Position numbers and translations under genes: made by a program. Below, piece after piece: positions 63,536 to 64,000 of a stretch of DNA of 64,000 nucleotides (positions are counted from its first letter, which is position 1; each line of letters opens with the position of its first letter). This stretch comes from Actinomycetales bacterium Actino_02 (GTDB taxonomy: Bacteria > Actinomycetota > Actinomycetes > Propionibacteriales > Propionibacteriaceae). The DNA lies in the NCBI GenBank assembly GCA_001603275.1, contig LUYM01000021.1, forward strand, positions 62,001 to 126,000. Direction: 5' to 3'. The notes beneath the pieces were generated by a model. It was not told where the DNA came from. It made no database searches and worked only from the letters and a program-made list of their open reading frames with translations.

Positions 63536-64000
63536 GTGGAGGGAGCCTGAGATCGAACCTTTGGCACTCGGCCTGGATATCGGCTCGACGACCGTGAAAG
63601 CGGTCGTGCTGCGAGGCGATGCGATCTGTCATAGCGCTTATCGCCGGCATAACGCGGACGCGCGGGGTGCGCTTCGCGTTCTTCTCGCGGAGGTTGCCGC
63701 TGCATTCCCAGATCGGTCCTTCCGGGTGGCGGTGACCGGTTCGGCAGGCCTCGGCGTCGCTGAGCAGCTCGGTGTGGAGTTCGTGCAGGAGGTGATCGCC
63801 AGCACCGCCGCGATCGAAGCCCACATCCCGAATGCCGACGTCGTGATCGAGCTGGGCGGGGAGGACGCCAAGATCACCTTCCTGCGTCCGGTCGTCGAGC
63901 AGCGAATGAACGGCACCTGTGCCGGCGGCACCGGAGCCTTCATCGACCAGATGGCGTCCCTGCTGCACACCGATGCCAGTGGCCTGGACGAACTCGCGGC
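63534..64000 (+). CDS. BadF/BadG/BcrA/BcrD-type CoA-dehydratase activase (5' part, runs off the window)
   Basis: 155 codons are visible. GLDIGSTTVKAVVL is the ASKHA phosphate-1 loop, VTGSAGLGVAEQLG, EVIASTAAIE, VIELGGEDAKITF and MNGTCAGGTGAFIDQMA follow, the last holding the cysteine that binds the 4Fe-4S cluster between subunits. Such ATPases activate 2-hydroxyacyl-CoA dehydratases or related radical enzymes in anaerobes. The start is uncertain: GTG 63534 overlaps the operator, TTG 63561 lacks a well-placed Shine-Dalgarno, and GGAGGG (63538-63543) points to ATC 63552. Confidence 0.9.
   Translation, partial: MWREPEIEPLALGLDIGSTTVKAVVLRGDAICHSAYRRHNADARGALRVLLAEVAAAFPDRSFRVAVTGSAGLGVAEQLGVEFVQEVIASTAAIEAHIPNADVVIELGGEDAKITFLRPVVEQRMNGTCAGGTGAFIDQMASLLHTDASGLDELA

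Overview
The window looks like a chromosomal segment of a high-GC actinobacterium, most likely a member of the Propionibacteriales (class from gene content and synteny: moderate to good confidence; family: inference only). Supporting signs are strong GC3 in every long gene, actinobacterial-only small proteins (DUF3117, a biotinyl carrier, DUF2510/DUF4328), GTG/TTG starts, and about twenty genes whose start codon lies 6-8 bases after a TANNNT-like -10 element, i.e. leaderless or nearly leaderless mRNAs. A CoA-dehydratase activase at the right edge hints at anaerobic metabolism.

Layout. 1-4.2 kb: HAD hydrolase (partial) divergent from a tetR-gap pair with a palindromic operator, a 59-residue HTH-like protein, and a LysR/MFS divergent pair. 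4.3-13 kb: ychF, Nudix, CDF-like transporter, RibD-C/DHFR-like protein, a cluster of degenerate palindromes, GNAT, CPBP protease, DUF2500, neutral Zn peptidase. 13.2-22.4 kb: pullulanase-type debranching enzyme, DHA2 exporter, transketolase, EamA transporter, VanW protein. 23-38 kb: fdxA-dapC, dapD/dapE, a LysR/class V PLP pair, LOG protein, DivIVA-like protein, DUF3117, divergent glgM/glgC, ArsR/MFS, O-methyltransferase, biotin carrier, dapA, tatB. 38.6-50 kb: MgtE-N/CBS protein with DUF1003, Mrp ATPase, CitE-like lyase, TrpB2, aminopeptidase P, zinc-ribbon protein, RNase H, RNB ribonuclease, and rnpB. From memory, the fdxA-to-Mrp gene order parallels the mycobacterial Rv1177-Rv1233c region, but here without sigE, its anti-sigma factor and htrA.

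50.58-62.14 kb is an integrated mobile element. The last 33 bases of the RNase P RNA gene (50580-50612) are repeated exactly at 62112-62144. Between the copies lie a tyrosine recombinase adjacent to rnpB, an XRE regulator, an excisionase-like HTH protein, a large secreted HExxH protein with a lipoprotein, a MobF relaxase-helicase, a VapBC-type toxin-antitoxin pair and an orphan HigA-like antitoxin. No coupling protein or type IV secretion gene is present, so it looks like a mobilizable rather than self-conjugative element. A second 25-bp repeat just inside both ends has the form of recombinase arm-binding sites.

62.1-64 kb returns to the chromosome: a PAP2 phosphatase whose stop codon lies inside the att repeat, and a TetR repressor divergent from a BadF/HgdC-type activase with a perfect 18-bp palindrome between them.

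Working together: four lysine/diaminopimelate genes (dapA, dapC, dapD, dapE), storage alpha-glucan synthesis and debranching (glgC, glgM, pullulanase), central carbon metabolism (gap, tkt), RNA processing (RNase H, RNB, rnpB) and several repressor/exporter pairs.
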